Assembly (NCBI GenBank): GCA_037074765.1
Contig: JBAMDO010000059.1
Coordinates: 62,001 to 126,000, forward strand
Direction of reading: 5' to 3'
DNA: 64,000 nt
Origin: Mansonella perstans
Taxonomy: Eukaryota; Nematoda; Chromadorea; Rhabditida; Onchocercidae
Part shown: positions 50,069 through 59,800 of the stretch, piece by piece
Layout of the letters: every line of letters starts with the position of its first letter
How positions within the stretch are numbered: position 1 is the first letter of the stretch
Made by a program: the position numbers and the translations under genes
The notes under the pieces: model-generated
Seen by the model: the letters and a program-made list of their open reading frames with translations, nothing else
The model's database searches: none
Told to the model about the DNA's origin: nothing

Positions 50069-52302
50069 ATGTGTGTATATGATATATGTATTCTAAATAA
50101 CGGCATGGTTAGATTAATGATCCGGAAGATGAAAATATCCCCGCGGGAATGGGCAATTTTGACGAAAAATGAAAAGGAAGTAGTAGCTCCTTTTAAAATT
50201 GTCAAATCAATTTTAGTTTGATAGTTAGAAGAGAAAGAGAGAGAACATTTATGTGAGGATATTTTCACTCTTTGTGATATAATTTGCTTTAAGAGATATG
50301 GAAAGAGATGAATGGATGGATGGCAATGATTGAGAAAAGTTTTATAAGAATAATTGTTTATTTTAAAGTACTACTATTCACATTATACTTCCATAGAAGT
50401 AAATTTAATTTAAATCGAATAACATTTAATTTAACAACAGTAGGGAACTTCAATATAAACTTTACAATAAATAATCTTTCTATTGAAATTTTTTATGTCA
50501 AAAATTATTGTGAAATTATCCAGAAAAAATTTATCTAGAAAAATTTTATAAATGTCAACAAAATAAATACCATATTCCTTTTTTTTTTCAGAAAAATTTT
50601 TGTTAATCCAAAAATTTATATTTCATTTCAATTAGTTATTTTTTCTGAATAAAATTTTTCTAGATAAATTTTTTCTGGATAATTTCACATAACTATTATT
50701 TTAACTTTTTCTTGGAATATATATATTATTTATATAGAGATATATATATAAATATATCATATAATACTTTAACTTTCCATTTCGCTTTCATTCTCATGTC
50801 ATCTGTGATAAAATTATCAGTTTTAAACACTGATATCAACAATATAATATCCAATGAACAATTAACAATAACTAAAATAGTTTTCAGCAAACAGTAATTA
50901 ATAATGAAAGATTAAATAGTTCCATTTAAAAAAAAGAATAGAAACAATAAAACTGTATTTCAATTCTTTTCCATTAAATAATATTTATCCAACTAATTCA
51001 TCACTGTCACTGTCATAATTTTCATTAAATTTAAAAGCTTCTCTCAAATTTATTGAATTGAATTTTTCGAATAAAATTATGTATATACTTGAGTTGTGTA
51101 TGTATATGTATGGATAAAATGTTATGTGAATTCTATAATTCTCACTAGTGTTTTTTTCCTTTTTTTTTCATGGCCAAGTGATCAAGTGATAGATTTCTTC
51201 ATACGCTATTAAATTATTTGAAAATATTTTAAATTGAAATAACCTTGCATAAAGCGGTATGCTTGAAAGGAATTGAAATGAATTATTAGATTTCATCCAC
51301 TATATATTCTCTTCTCTATCTTTTTTATTAATAATTAATTCTTCGAGAAAAAAAATTTGAATTGATATTTTTGCTTTTAATGATCATTTTATATTTTAGC
51401 ATATTTTAATTTAAAATAGTTAGGGAGATATTCGAAAAAAAACTTAGAAATTTGTATTTTGTCATTTGCAGGTTACGCAACTTAAAATTGATAATAATCC
51501 GTTCGCTAAAGGATTTCGTGATGCCGGTGCTGGGAAACGAGAAAAAAAACGGTTAATGAACAGAACGGAATGCAACGCAACGATTACCGGTGTTTCGAAA
51601 ACGATAATTACCCTAAACGATGATCCTGCAATATCTGAATCACCAGCTGCACGAGAAGGTAGCTCAATGGATTCAGATCGTTCGGATGACGATGATTCGC
51701 CACCGCTTCCGAAACGAGCACGAAGCAGTCAAAGTAGCATCGATGAATCATTACAACAAAATAAGAATCATTTAGCCCAGAATCATAACATTCAACAACA
51801 TCTTCAACTTCTACACAATCATCGATTACTATCTAAGGAGGTGACAAATTTCCAAATGTTTCCATCAGTCTGTATCGGAGGTGGTGGTGGTGGCGGAGGC
51901 GAAGGTGGCGGTCCGCCACCACCACCACCACCTCCTCCTTTTGCACCATTCTTCCAGAATTACGGGTTTCATCCCGCTGCCGAATTTTTCGTTCCTGCTA
52001 CTCCGTTTTCCCGTGATTTTCTAATGCATCAAGCAGCTGCTGCAGCTGCTGCAGCACAATTTTCGCCTTACCTACTTCGGCCATCACTACCTGGTCAACC
52101 ATTTTGCGCTCCTCAGGCAATTAATCCACCAACAGCTTCTCCTGCTTCCGTTACCACATCACAATCGCTATCAACAATTGCAACTACCGCTATTCCAGCA
52201 ATCACTAACGGACTACCACCAACATCTTCAGTTCCTAAAACAGTAAAATCGGCAGTAACTCCCAGAAAGGGAGGATTCGATGTATCTGATCTCCTTGCAT
52301 AA
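28978..52302 (+). CDS. tbx-2: TBX2/TBX3-subfamily T-box transcription factor
   Basis: Four exons: 28978-29279, 34545-34812, 43779-43925 and 51472-52302. Junction phases are 2, 0 and 0, giving 515 residues. The T-box DNA-binding domain spans about residues 82-262: [22 protein letters not shown], the Tbx2-class segment [38 protein letters not shown], then [19 protein letters not shown] and [10 protein letters not shown]. Intron positions after SGR, HGF and NEK are those of animal Tbx2 genes. The chosen start, [12 protein letters not shown], matches the conserved MAYHPF start region of vertebrate TBX2/3. Low-complexity tracts are Gly (exon 1; again in exon 4), Pro and Ala (exon 4), with a basic PKRAR motif as a possible nuclear signal. 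Tbx2 factors are mostly repressors; in C. elegans tbx-2 acts in pharyngeal muscle and neuron development. Unusual: [11 protein letters not shown] where PV is typical before the FHKL motif. Confidence 0.95.
29131..29160 (+). repeat. Coding GGT repeat (poly-Gly, tbx-2 exon 1)
   Basis: A GGT run, interrupted once by a serine codon, encodes Gly-rich residues 52-61 upstream of the T-box. Confidence 0.8.
29870..30250. repeat. Degenerate ~190-bp tandem duplication
   Basis: TGTTGTTTTACA near 29,909 and 30,099 starts two parallel series. Each continues with a Tctgaac/acttgac segment, an ATCTAA segment, AAAA-CGATCTATT or AAAAGCAATCTATT, and ATTTCTTTATCA-TCTTTTT. Confidence 0.6.
30482..30556. repeat. 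GAAT tetranucleotide microsatellite
   Basis: About eighteen GAAT units with one substitution near the start. The minus-strand frame of repeated FIHS is a product of the repeat. Confidence 0.92.
31142..31360. promoter_or_regulatory. Candidate intronic enhancer, repeated CGTAC motifs
   Basis: CACGTACGTC, TTTACGTACGC, GCGTACAAC and TCACGTACATT occur within about 170 bases. A hairpin with seven-base arms, AATGTTG/CAACATT, lies at 31,219-31,236. The segment AATTGCAAGCTAAGATCGAT near 31,260 is repeated with one change near 31,336. Function is inferred only from its contrast with the surrounding AT filler. Confidence 0.35.
32414..32440. repeat. Poly-T run
   Basis: About 26 consecutive T in tbx-2 intron 1. 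Confidence 0.9.
32605..32735. repeat. Three-unit tandem repeat (40-46 bp)
   Basis: Units start at 32,605, 32,651 and 32,691. Each begins ATTC(C/T)GATTAT and contains TAAGTAAAT followed by a GAATATGAT-like segment. Confidence 0.85.
38118..38175. repeat. CTGT/CTAT tetranucleotide microsatellite
   Basis: About fourteen TCTG units interspersed with TCTA and CTATGT variants. Confidence 0.85.
38382..38452. repeat. AAT/GAT trinucleotide repeat
   Basis: Imperfect GATAAT and AATGAT runs, giving Asn/Asp-rich and Ile-rich frames. Confidence 0.75.
41222..41480. promoter_or_regulatory. Candidate intronic enhancer (high-complexity island)
   Basis: G+C is clearly higher than in the flanking poly-A/T sequence. 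It contains a CAGCTG E-box near 41,368 and a GTTGTC/GACAAC inverted pair at about 41,343-41,365 separated by about 11 bases. A long forward frame crosses the left half but starts in poly-T and shows no recognisable domain. A regulatory role in the middle of the tbx-2 intron is inference. Confidence 0.3.
43118..43184. repeat. Two-copy tandem duplication (34/33 bp)
   Basis: 43,118-43,151 and 43,152-43,184 both read AGTACATGA then TTAGACAAAAATTAA, with three or four differences. Confidence 0.9.
45226..45376. repeat. AC microsatellite with 12-bp higher-order GCACACACACAC unit
   Basis: The AC array is broken at regular intervals by GC, giving about six near-identical 12-base units and some 10-base units. 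Cys/Val and Val/Cys/Ala-rich frames on the minus strand are products of the repeat. Confidence 0.9.
47216..47244. repeat. TA dinucleotide repeat
   Basis: About fourteen TA units. Confidence 0.9.
49996..50080. repeat. GT dinucleotide microsatellite
   Basis: More than thirty nearly uninterrupted GT units. His/Thr and Cys/Val frames across it are products of the repeat. Confidence 0.95.
50509..50689. repeat. Perfect 41-bp inverted repeat with 99-bp loop
   Basis: The left arm 50,509-50,549 (starting TGTGAAATTATCCAGAAAAA) is the exact reverse complement of 50,649-50,689 (ending TCTGGATAATTTCACA). Transcribed within the tbx-2 intron it would form a 41-bp stem. Confidence 0.95.
51877..51941 (+). 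repeat. Coding GGN tract followed by CCN tract (Gly/Pro, tbx-2 exon 4)
   Basis: A GGT/GGC/GGA run encoding Gly is followed at once by a CCA/CCT run encoding Pro. The two are near-complementary: GGTGGCGG at 51,904-51,911 and CCGCCACC at 51,913-51,920 form a palindrome around one T. A GCA/GCT run (poly-Ala) lies further on at about 52,030-52,055. Confidence 0.85.
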
Positions 52303-52760
52303 TCGTGATATTTTTCCAAGCAATTTTTTTGTTTCAACAATTTTTTAAATTTTTATTTCTTATTATAAATTTCGAAAAAATAAGCACAAACAGAAATGAA
52401 TGTTTTGGGATAAGAAATGATAAAATGGAATTGTTTTGAAATTTTTAACAAATTTTAAAAAATGAAAATTTGAAAAATGTCATAAAATCATGTTAACTGT
52501 TTACAATGTACATCAGTAATGCATTATATTACAGTAATATGTGATTAGCATTATTAGAATATTTTGTTGGAATGATATAAATTGAAGCTAATTTTTCCTT
52601 TGCAAATTATAAACATGTTAATTCTTTAATTAAGAATTTTTATTTTTTTTAATTGCACAAATTAGCAATATATTGTTTATTGCAAATTTCCCAAGAAACT
52701 TTTGTATTAATCAAAATAATTTAACAAATTATTTTAATTAGCAAAAAAGGCAAGAGTAAT

Positions 52761-52766
52761 AATAAA
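52761..52766 (+). promoter_or_regulatory. Possible tbx-2 poly(A) signal
   Basis: AATAAA lies about 460 bases after the stop codon. Other AATAAA hexamers occur further downstream, so the choice is uncertain. Confidence 0.2.
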
Positions 52767-53593
52767 AGGAAAAAGTTCTTCTCAGCTAATTAGTTGTTTA
52801 ATTAATTAATTTATTAGAGTATTAATTTTTCAAAAGAAGGAAAAAATTGCAATGCTTATATAGCTTTACTGTTTATAAAAAAAATATGTTCTCGTTTTTT
52901 TTTCCATTTCATTTCTATATTGTATACATTGATAGAAGAAAAAAGAAACATATACAAAATAATTAAACATCAATTAATTAATTCCCCTAAGTTTTTTTAA
53001 ACATAACTAATTGATGTTTAACTTTATTTAATTGTTTAATTGTATACATAAATCAGCACACACTACATGATGCATTGATGAATATTTGTCTTACTATTAC
53101 CTTTTTATTTATTTCATTTTTTTTAAAAAATTTTAAAATTTTTAATAATAAAGTTTTGAAAAAAAAAAGTTTATTTTTGTTGTAACAGTAAATGAAATAA
53201 GAGGATATTCGAAAAACATTTATAAAATGTGGAGCGAAGGTTACAAAAAAAAATTTTAGTAAAATTTTAATTTAATTTTTTTGAAATAATTTTAAACAAA
53301 ACAGTTTTTTCATTTTTCATTTCTCCCTCTCTCTCTCTCGTCCTCTTTCTTTCTTGTTTTTTTTTTTTTTTCATTTTCATTACGATTAATCGTTTAGTAT
53401 AGAAAGTTAATGAGTAGAAATGAAGTAATCTAATATTCAAAGTATATTATAGTACTTCAAAAAAATTTCCTATTTGTTTGTTGTGCTAGATGAATATCCA
53501 AAAAGATAGAAAAATAAATAATTGCTTGCTGATAGAGGAGATTCTTCTACAAAGTAATACAGTATCCAGTTACAAAATTTATAGAGATTTGAA

Positions 53594-53641
53594 GTGGTAG
53601 TCAGTAGTAGTAGTAGTGGTAGTAGTAGTAATAGTAATTCT
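53594..53641. repeat. GTA trinucleotide repeat
   Basis: About twelve GTA units with GTG and ATA variants. Confidence 0.85.
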
Positions 53642-54959
53642 AGAAATCTATCAATCTTCCCTACTACATTTGTTTACTTGTTCCCGAAAACTTTGTGTAC
53701 TAATTCTTGTGCATTAAAGTAAAGCATATCATAAACATATATATACACATAAACACACACACACACTCATATGCACACATACACACACATGTGGTATGCA
53801 TAATTCTCTCACATTGGTTACTATAATATTCCACAAAACTTGTTCAAATATTTTCGGCTAAAGTGAAACAGTACAAATAGTAACTAAAGCTTCTTCAAGT
53901 TCATTGTTTGAAGAGTATGTTTGTTTGTTTTATCAAAGCTATGAGTAAATTAAAACATATAAGTGAATTAAACTGTTTGAATGTGTTAAGGAATATCCGA
54001 CGAAATCTGCATTGTTACTTTAAAAAGTATTATCCATTAATTTACCAGTAAATTAATGTTTCTTTTAGGTAAAATTAAAGATTAAGTAAACAAAAAAAGA
54101 TTTTACAAATATATGAAAATGGAAAATTATAATTAAAATTATTTCTTCAAGAATAATTTTATCTTTTTGCCATTTTTAATTTTAGCAATAGTCACAACAA
54201 TTAAATTAATAAATTATCAATGATTGCTATCATTATTATTATCATTATCATTATTATTAATATTATTAGAATTTTGTTATTTTTTTATTCTTAATTAAAT
54301 TATTCTCAATATAGTTTTATTAATGTAACAATTTGATTAATTATAATTTTAATTTTACAATAATAATATTTTAAATGCCGTTAATCACTATAACTTTCAT
54401 TGATTCTAAAACATTGAAAAATAGGATTGATAAATAAATAAAAGAAATGATTGTTTCATAATTATGAATAAAACAAATGATTATCTGCATAAGTAATTAT
54501 AATGAATTACGATACAAGATGAAATCGTTCATGTTTCCTATAGTTATTATTGAATATATCACGATACAAGATCGATCAATCATTTATGTGACATTAAATC
54601 AATCTATCTAAAAGTGATGATAATTGTCATATAATTACAGGATAAATAAAATGTTAAGGAGATGGAAGAATGTGTAATTGAGGGAAATAAACTTACCTGA
54701 TCGATGTTTACAGTTGAGAAAAAAAAAAAAAAAAATAATGACTGTGAAACTTTTTGCCTTATGACATTGCTATTTGCCCTTATGGATAAATCAATCTAAA
54801 TGATACCATTTCTCTTTTTTTTCATTTTCCCATTTTCTCACCTTTAAAATTTTTTAATCTTTCTTTAGATAATGATGATAATGATTTTTAGTATAAAATT
54901 ATCGTGATTACCATTTTTTTTTCCATCACCAATAGAATAATAATACATAATATATCATC

Positions 54960-55150
54960 ATTGCAATTGGTTTCATTCTCAATTTCTCTTTCTTTTTTTC
55001 TCTCCCTCTCTCTCTCTCTCTTTCGCCCTCTCCAATTTTTCTTTAAATTCACCAATAAAGCTTTGACATATATGTACATACATATATACATATACCATAT
55101 ACTATTAAACATTCATCATCATCATCATCATAATCATCATCATCATCTTT
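54960..55150. repeat. CT-rich tract and CAT microsatellite
   Basis: A polypyrimidine stretch with (CT)9-10 near 55,000-55,022 is followed by CATATA units and a CAT/CATCAT run at 55,109-55,147. Confidence 0.8.
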
Positions 55151-55795
55151 TCCCACTATGTTATCGTCTATGATAGCCGCCCGATCTTTATGGATTATAA
55201 CTATTACCGTATTATCAGAAATGCAAATTTTTTTATCGATCATTTTTTATTGGTTAAATTTTTCATTAATAAAATTTTCATTGTGAAAAGTTAATTATTA
55301 AATTAATTCAAAAAAATAATACCACTGATCGATTACTAAATGATATGAAAATTAACAATAATAATAAAAATTACATTATTTTTATTTTCACAATTAAAAA
55401 AGAATTGCACAAATAGTTTCGAAAAAATTATTTTTAATTAGTTTAAAATATTAATTTGTAATTTCAACATTTCATTCATCGCCTATTACTTTTATCGAAA
55501 TAATTATGATTTTTTTTTTTCTTATAAATCATAATAAAGCATTAACTATCAAAATTCACTTTTCATTTAATTTATTAATCATCATGCAAATACAATTAAT
55601 TATTAAAAATACTGCTTTGTATACTTCTAATTATACATTTTCATCTTTATTCTCTACTGTTGACACAATCTTTTTTTTTGCCTCTCTACAAAAATTTCTC
55701 AAATATCTCAAGTTGCCAATTAATATATACATTTATCTACTTCTTCTTTGCTGTGTTTCACAACCATTTCTCCATGATGATATAATCTTACCGAC

Positions 55796-55985
55796 GACAA
55801 TTAATTGACCTGTTCCCGGTGACATATACAAAATAACCAGGTCGACTACCACCCACTGCAGTACGGGAAAAGCAAACCTTCCACACAGAGTTCATTAAAA
55901 GTTTTAAAAATGGGAATAATCTCGAAGTGATCGATTTGCACCACCATAACCAATTCCCACTCTTATGGAATCTTCCCATAAAAAT
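55796..55985. other. Higher-complexity island, possible gene fragment
   Basis: About 190 bases have much higher G+C than the flanks and open frames on both strands. On the minus strand one frame reads LWEDSIRVGIGYG and another GYFVYVTGN. This faintly resembles the WxxSxxVGxG and YFVxxYxPxGN segments of CAP-superfamily (GAPR-1-like) domains, interrupted by stops. A plus-strand frame is also open for about 57 codons. I cannot decide between a decayed exon and a conserved non-coding element. Confidence 0.25.
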
Positions 55986-56730
55986 AGTTACAGTTATTGC
56001 TATTTTTATTAGACGGTAGTAAAATGACTGATTCCAATTTTTCGGCTATTTCTTTTTTCTTTTTTTTCCTCTCAACTATTTTCAAAATTTTAATAACTTT
56101 CAAAAATTTTTCTCCTCAAAAAATTTGAACCTATCATGGTACCAACAATTCAATCGTCTTCAATTTAACGATTTACAATCATTACGATGGTTCAATGAAC
56201 TTCTCCAAAAAAGAAAAAAAAACTTGAAGAATTGCGAAAGAATACCGGGAAGGAAAAAAAATTTATCTGGTACAAATATAAGCATAAAATGTCAGTAATA
56301 TTATGCAATTAATTACAGATAAATTAATCATATATTTGAATATATTTGAAATATAAAATTTATAACATTAATTAGTTATGATACATAATATTATACATGC
56401 AATGAAAATGTTCAACAGAGAAAAAAGAAATTTAAGATTTAAAGAAAAATTGATTTTTGCTTAATTAATAACACAAATCGTAACCTCTCTTCAAATTAAC
56501 AATAATGTAATTACCAATAAGGAGTAATAGATATAAATTAAGAAAAATACATGCAATTATTCATACAACATCCAGTAGTACATCAAGCATATATGATATT
56601 GTCCAGATAACTATTCAAATAGTAATACTCTTTTCCTGAATAGTAAACGGAATAGATACTAATTTTTTTCATAAAATAAAATTTTAACAGAAAATACAAA
56701 TAACTGTTGATCTGGAAGAATTAACTTTAA

Positions 56731-56736
56731 TTTATT
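56731..56736 (-). promoter_or_regulatory. Probable poly(A) signal of the minus-strand gene
   Basis: AATAAA on the minus strand lies about 75 bases after the stop codon at 56,810-56,812, a normal distance for a short nematode 3' UTR. Confidence 0.45.
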
Positions 56737-56809
56737 TGATGAAAATTGAATAAAATCATACATAATAGAAAATAGAGAAAATTTAAAATTAAATTATATT
56801 AACAATCAA

Positions 56810-59800
56810 TCATGTTCGATATGATTCCGAAGCACTGGAAACACGAGATGAACGTAAAACGAGTGCTTCAGGTGCAATTGTACGAATAATTGTTGCCATC
56901 TGCATATTGCATTGTCGTAATTGATTACAGCTAAGTGTCAATGTTTTATCACTTCCCAAAATTGCCCAACAAGAATTCTGATGATTGCGACAATATTCCA
57001 ATAGTAATACTTCAACATCAACCTGATCACAACAACCATATTCTGCACCAAATTTTTGTCTGCAAAAATTATCATCATTTGTTGCATAATTTACACAAAT
57101 AATATTGCATTATTTCATTAAAGAATTAAATTTTCTCAATCAGCATACGAATTTTCAATTTTTTAAATTTCTTAAAATTCTAATTTTTTTCCCTTCATAT
57201 CTTCATAACAAAAGTATTGGAAATGAAAGAATACAAAAAAAAAAAAAAAAAAAAAAAATGAAATGAAAGAAGTGAACAACAAAGTCATAAATTCGAAATT
57301 TTCAAATGACGCAAATAGCATTTCCGACAAAATTACACTTTTAAAACGCTTCATTTTTTTTTTTTTTTTTTTTTGTGTTATGGTTAAAAGCTTAAATGAT
57401 GGCTGACCTTCATAAATATTTAGGCTAATAAAACGCTTAGTTAGATTTCAAGCAACTAAATAAATAATAACAAATGATCAGTGAAATGAGAGAAGTACAG
57501 TTCCTTATCACATTCAAATGTAACACAGAATAATACTTTTAAGCATTTTTAACTAAAAAGCAAAACTTTCATTCATCATTATTCTATCTTACTTTTCGCT
57601 CATAATCAATTCCCGTTATTCTCGTTACAATACTAATCAAGTCAAAATAATTTATTTTACAAAAAAATTTTTTCAATTATTAAATATTCATTTTTGCTTC
57701 TTCTAATCCCTCCTTTATATTATTGACTTCAAGCACTGACTTTAAGGAAATTGTATTTCTCTCATTTCACTTATCGCTTGTTACCATTTACCAGTTGCTG
57801 AAAAGCAAACCATGCATTTTATTAGCTTAAATATTTATAGAGGTTAACATTTAAGCTTTTAATCATAAAAAAAAAAAAAAAAAAAAACGAAGCCTTTTAA
57901 AAGCGTAATTTTGTTGGAAATTAACTTCTCAAATATTAATTTTGCAAATAATAAATTAACAACCAATCAACAAATAAATCACATTAGATCGAAGTCAAAA
58001 ACAATAACTGCACATCTCTATATATTTGTCAAAATTTAATACTTGAAATGTAATAATTTTAAAAGACATTTTGTTTTTTCTTTCTTTTTTTTAGAAACTT
58101 TCAACGAACGAATAAATGAAAAAAAAAACAAAAACGAAAACTTTTAGAAAAATAAATTATATTTCAACTAAATTGTTTCTTTCCCTTTTTTTCACCAATA
58201 AAAAATTTCAATTTCAGAATTTTTTTTGTTTTTGCAACCTTTCAAATTTTAAATCATTCTTTTAAATATATTTTTATAATAGTAACAACAATAATAAAAA
58301 AAGCATAAGTTTTATTGACCGGTTGGTCAGTTTTTAAAAAGAACGAATGACAAGCAATGCCATATTTTATTTAAAATTTATTTCGTTTTTTTTTCACTCT
58401 TTTTTGCTACTAATTTATTAACATTATAAACAGATAAATCTTACTGTAAGAATAAATATCCGATTTAAAAAAAAAAAAAAAAAAAAAACAGGAAACAAAA
58501 TATACTATAAAAGTTTTCTTTCATGACAAAAAAAATTGTCATTATTTCTCTTCTTCTCGAATTTATCATATGAATTTATCCATTCATTCGTTTATATTTG
58601 TTGTTTCATTGTTCTCAGTTCATTATTTAACATATTTCTCATTAATCTATCAACATTTTTCATTTGTGAAGTCAGTTGTTAGCTAACATGATAAATACAA
58701 TGAATGATGAACAAAACCAAAAGAAATTGTTTAACAGGCAAAAGAATGTGTTTGTGGTTATGTAATTTGTGAAAGAAAAATGAGAACAAAACTCAGGCAA
58801 ACTCTTTTTCAAAAGTTTAAAAATAAAATTTTGAACTGCTCACTAATTTTATTTAATACTTAGAAAGTTTAAAATAAAACTTTGAACTGCTCACACTGAT
58901 TTTATTTAATAATTAGTTTTAAATCACTTTTAAAACTTTATCAATATTTTTTAATCTTCTTAATTAACAATCGTATTTCGTTAATTATAAGTCAATTTAT
59001 CGGTGGTCAAATTTTGAAAATTTTTAGTTTTTTTTTATTTATATATACATATATGTATATTACATAGTACAAACAAACCGTAATGAAAAAATCAAAGATA
59101 CTAACAAATAATAGATCAGAACCAGATTATTCGCTCACTTGTCACAATATAACGTTCATAATTATTGATGACTTATGATGAAGGTGATTTATTATATTAT
59201 GGTATATTTATATTTCATGATGAGAAAAAATATTTGAACAAAATTATGAAATATGATAAAAAAAATTTCCCAAAGCTGAAATATGACAACAACAACAACA
59301 AAACATCTGTTGCTCAACAATAATGGATGATTTTTTTTTTTCGTACAAATTAATTAAGTCGTGAGATGATCGATGTAATCTTACCTACACTTGATATGAC
59401 ATATTCAGATTCTTATCTTATCCTACACCATTTTTCACCTTCATTTCTTCATTCTTTTCCCGATTTCCGATCTATTTTTATGATCGGTAAATTACCGAAT
59501 GCAATAATATACTAAATTGTTCTCATCATACTGTACAATTACTACACATTCAATAGAAACTATAAAATAACTTTTCAGTCAAATTATTTTTCAACTATTC
59601 CAATAACGGTACAATTGTTTTATGAGAAAAAAAGTTTTTCCACTTCATTCACACCAAAATACTATCTTAAAAAAAAAAACCTATTGAAAATTGAAATTAA
59701 ACTACGAGGAGAAAAAATTTCTCTTTTTAACCAAAATGAAAATAGTTACAGCAGGAAATAAAATATTTACAGTAGGAAATAATTTTTCGAAAATATAAAA

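Larger units (their letters stand above)
43926..51471. other. tbx-2 intron 3 (7.5 kb)
   Basis: Non-coding. It contains AC/GC, TA and GT microsatellites, a perfect 41-bp inverted repeat at 50.5-50.7 kb, and a small G+C spike near 50,100-50,170 (CCCCGCGGGA) just downstream of the GT array. No nested gene is evident. Confidence 0.65.
52303..56730. other. Region between the 3' ends of tbx-2 and the minus-strand gene
   Basis: It includes the tbx-2 3' UTR and AT-rich DNA. Within it are an imperfect hairpin around TTAAACATCAATTA/TAATTGATGTTTAA (52,964-53,022), a GTA repeat (53.60-53.64 kb), CA, CT and CAT microsatellites, and a higher-complexity island at 55,796-55,985. No firm gene. Confidence 0.55.

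Noticed and set aside
49891..50268. 125-codon minus-strand and 83-codon plus-strand frames across the GT array
   Set aside because: GT/CA repeats lack stop codons, so long frames are expected; the flanking parts show no recognised domain.
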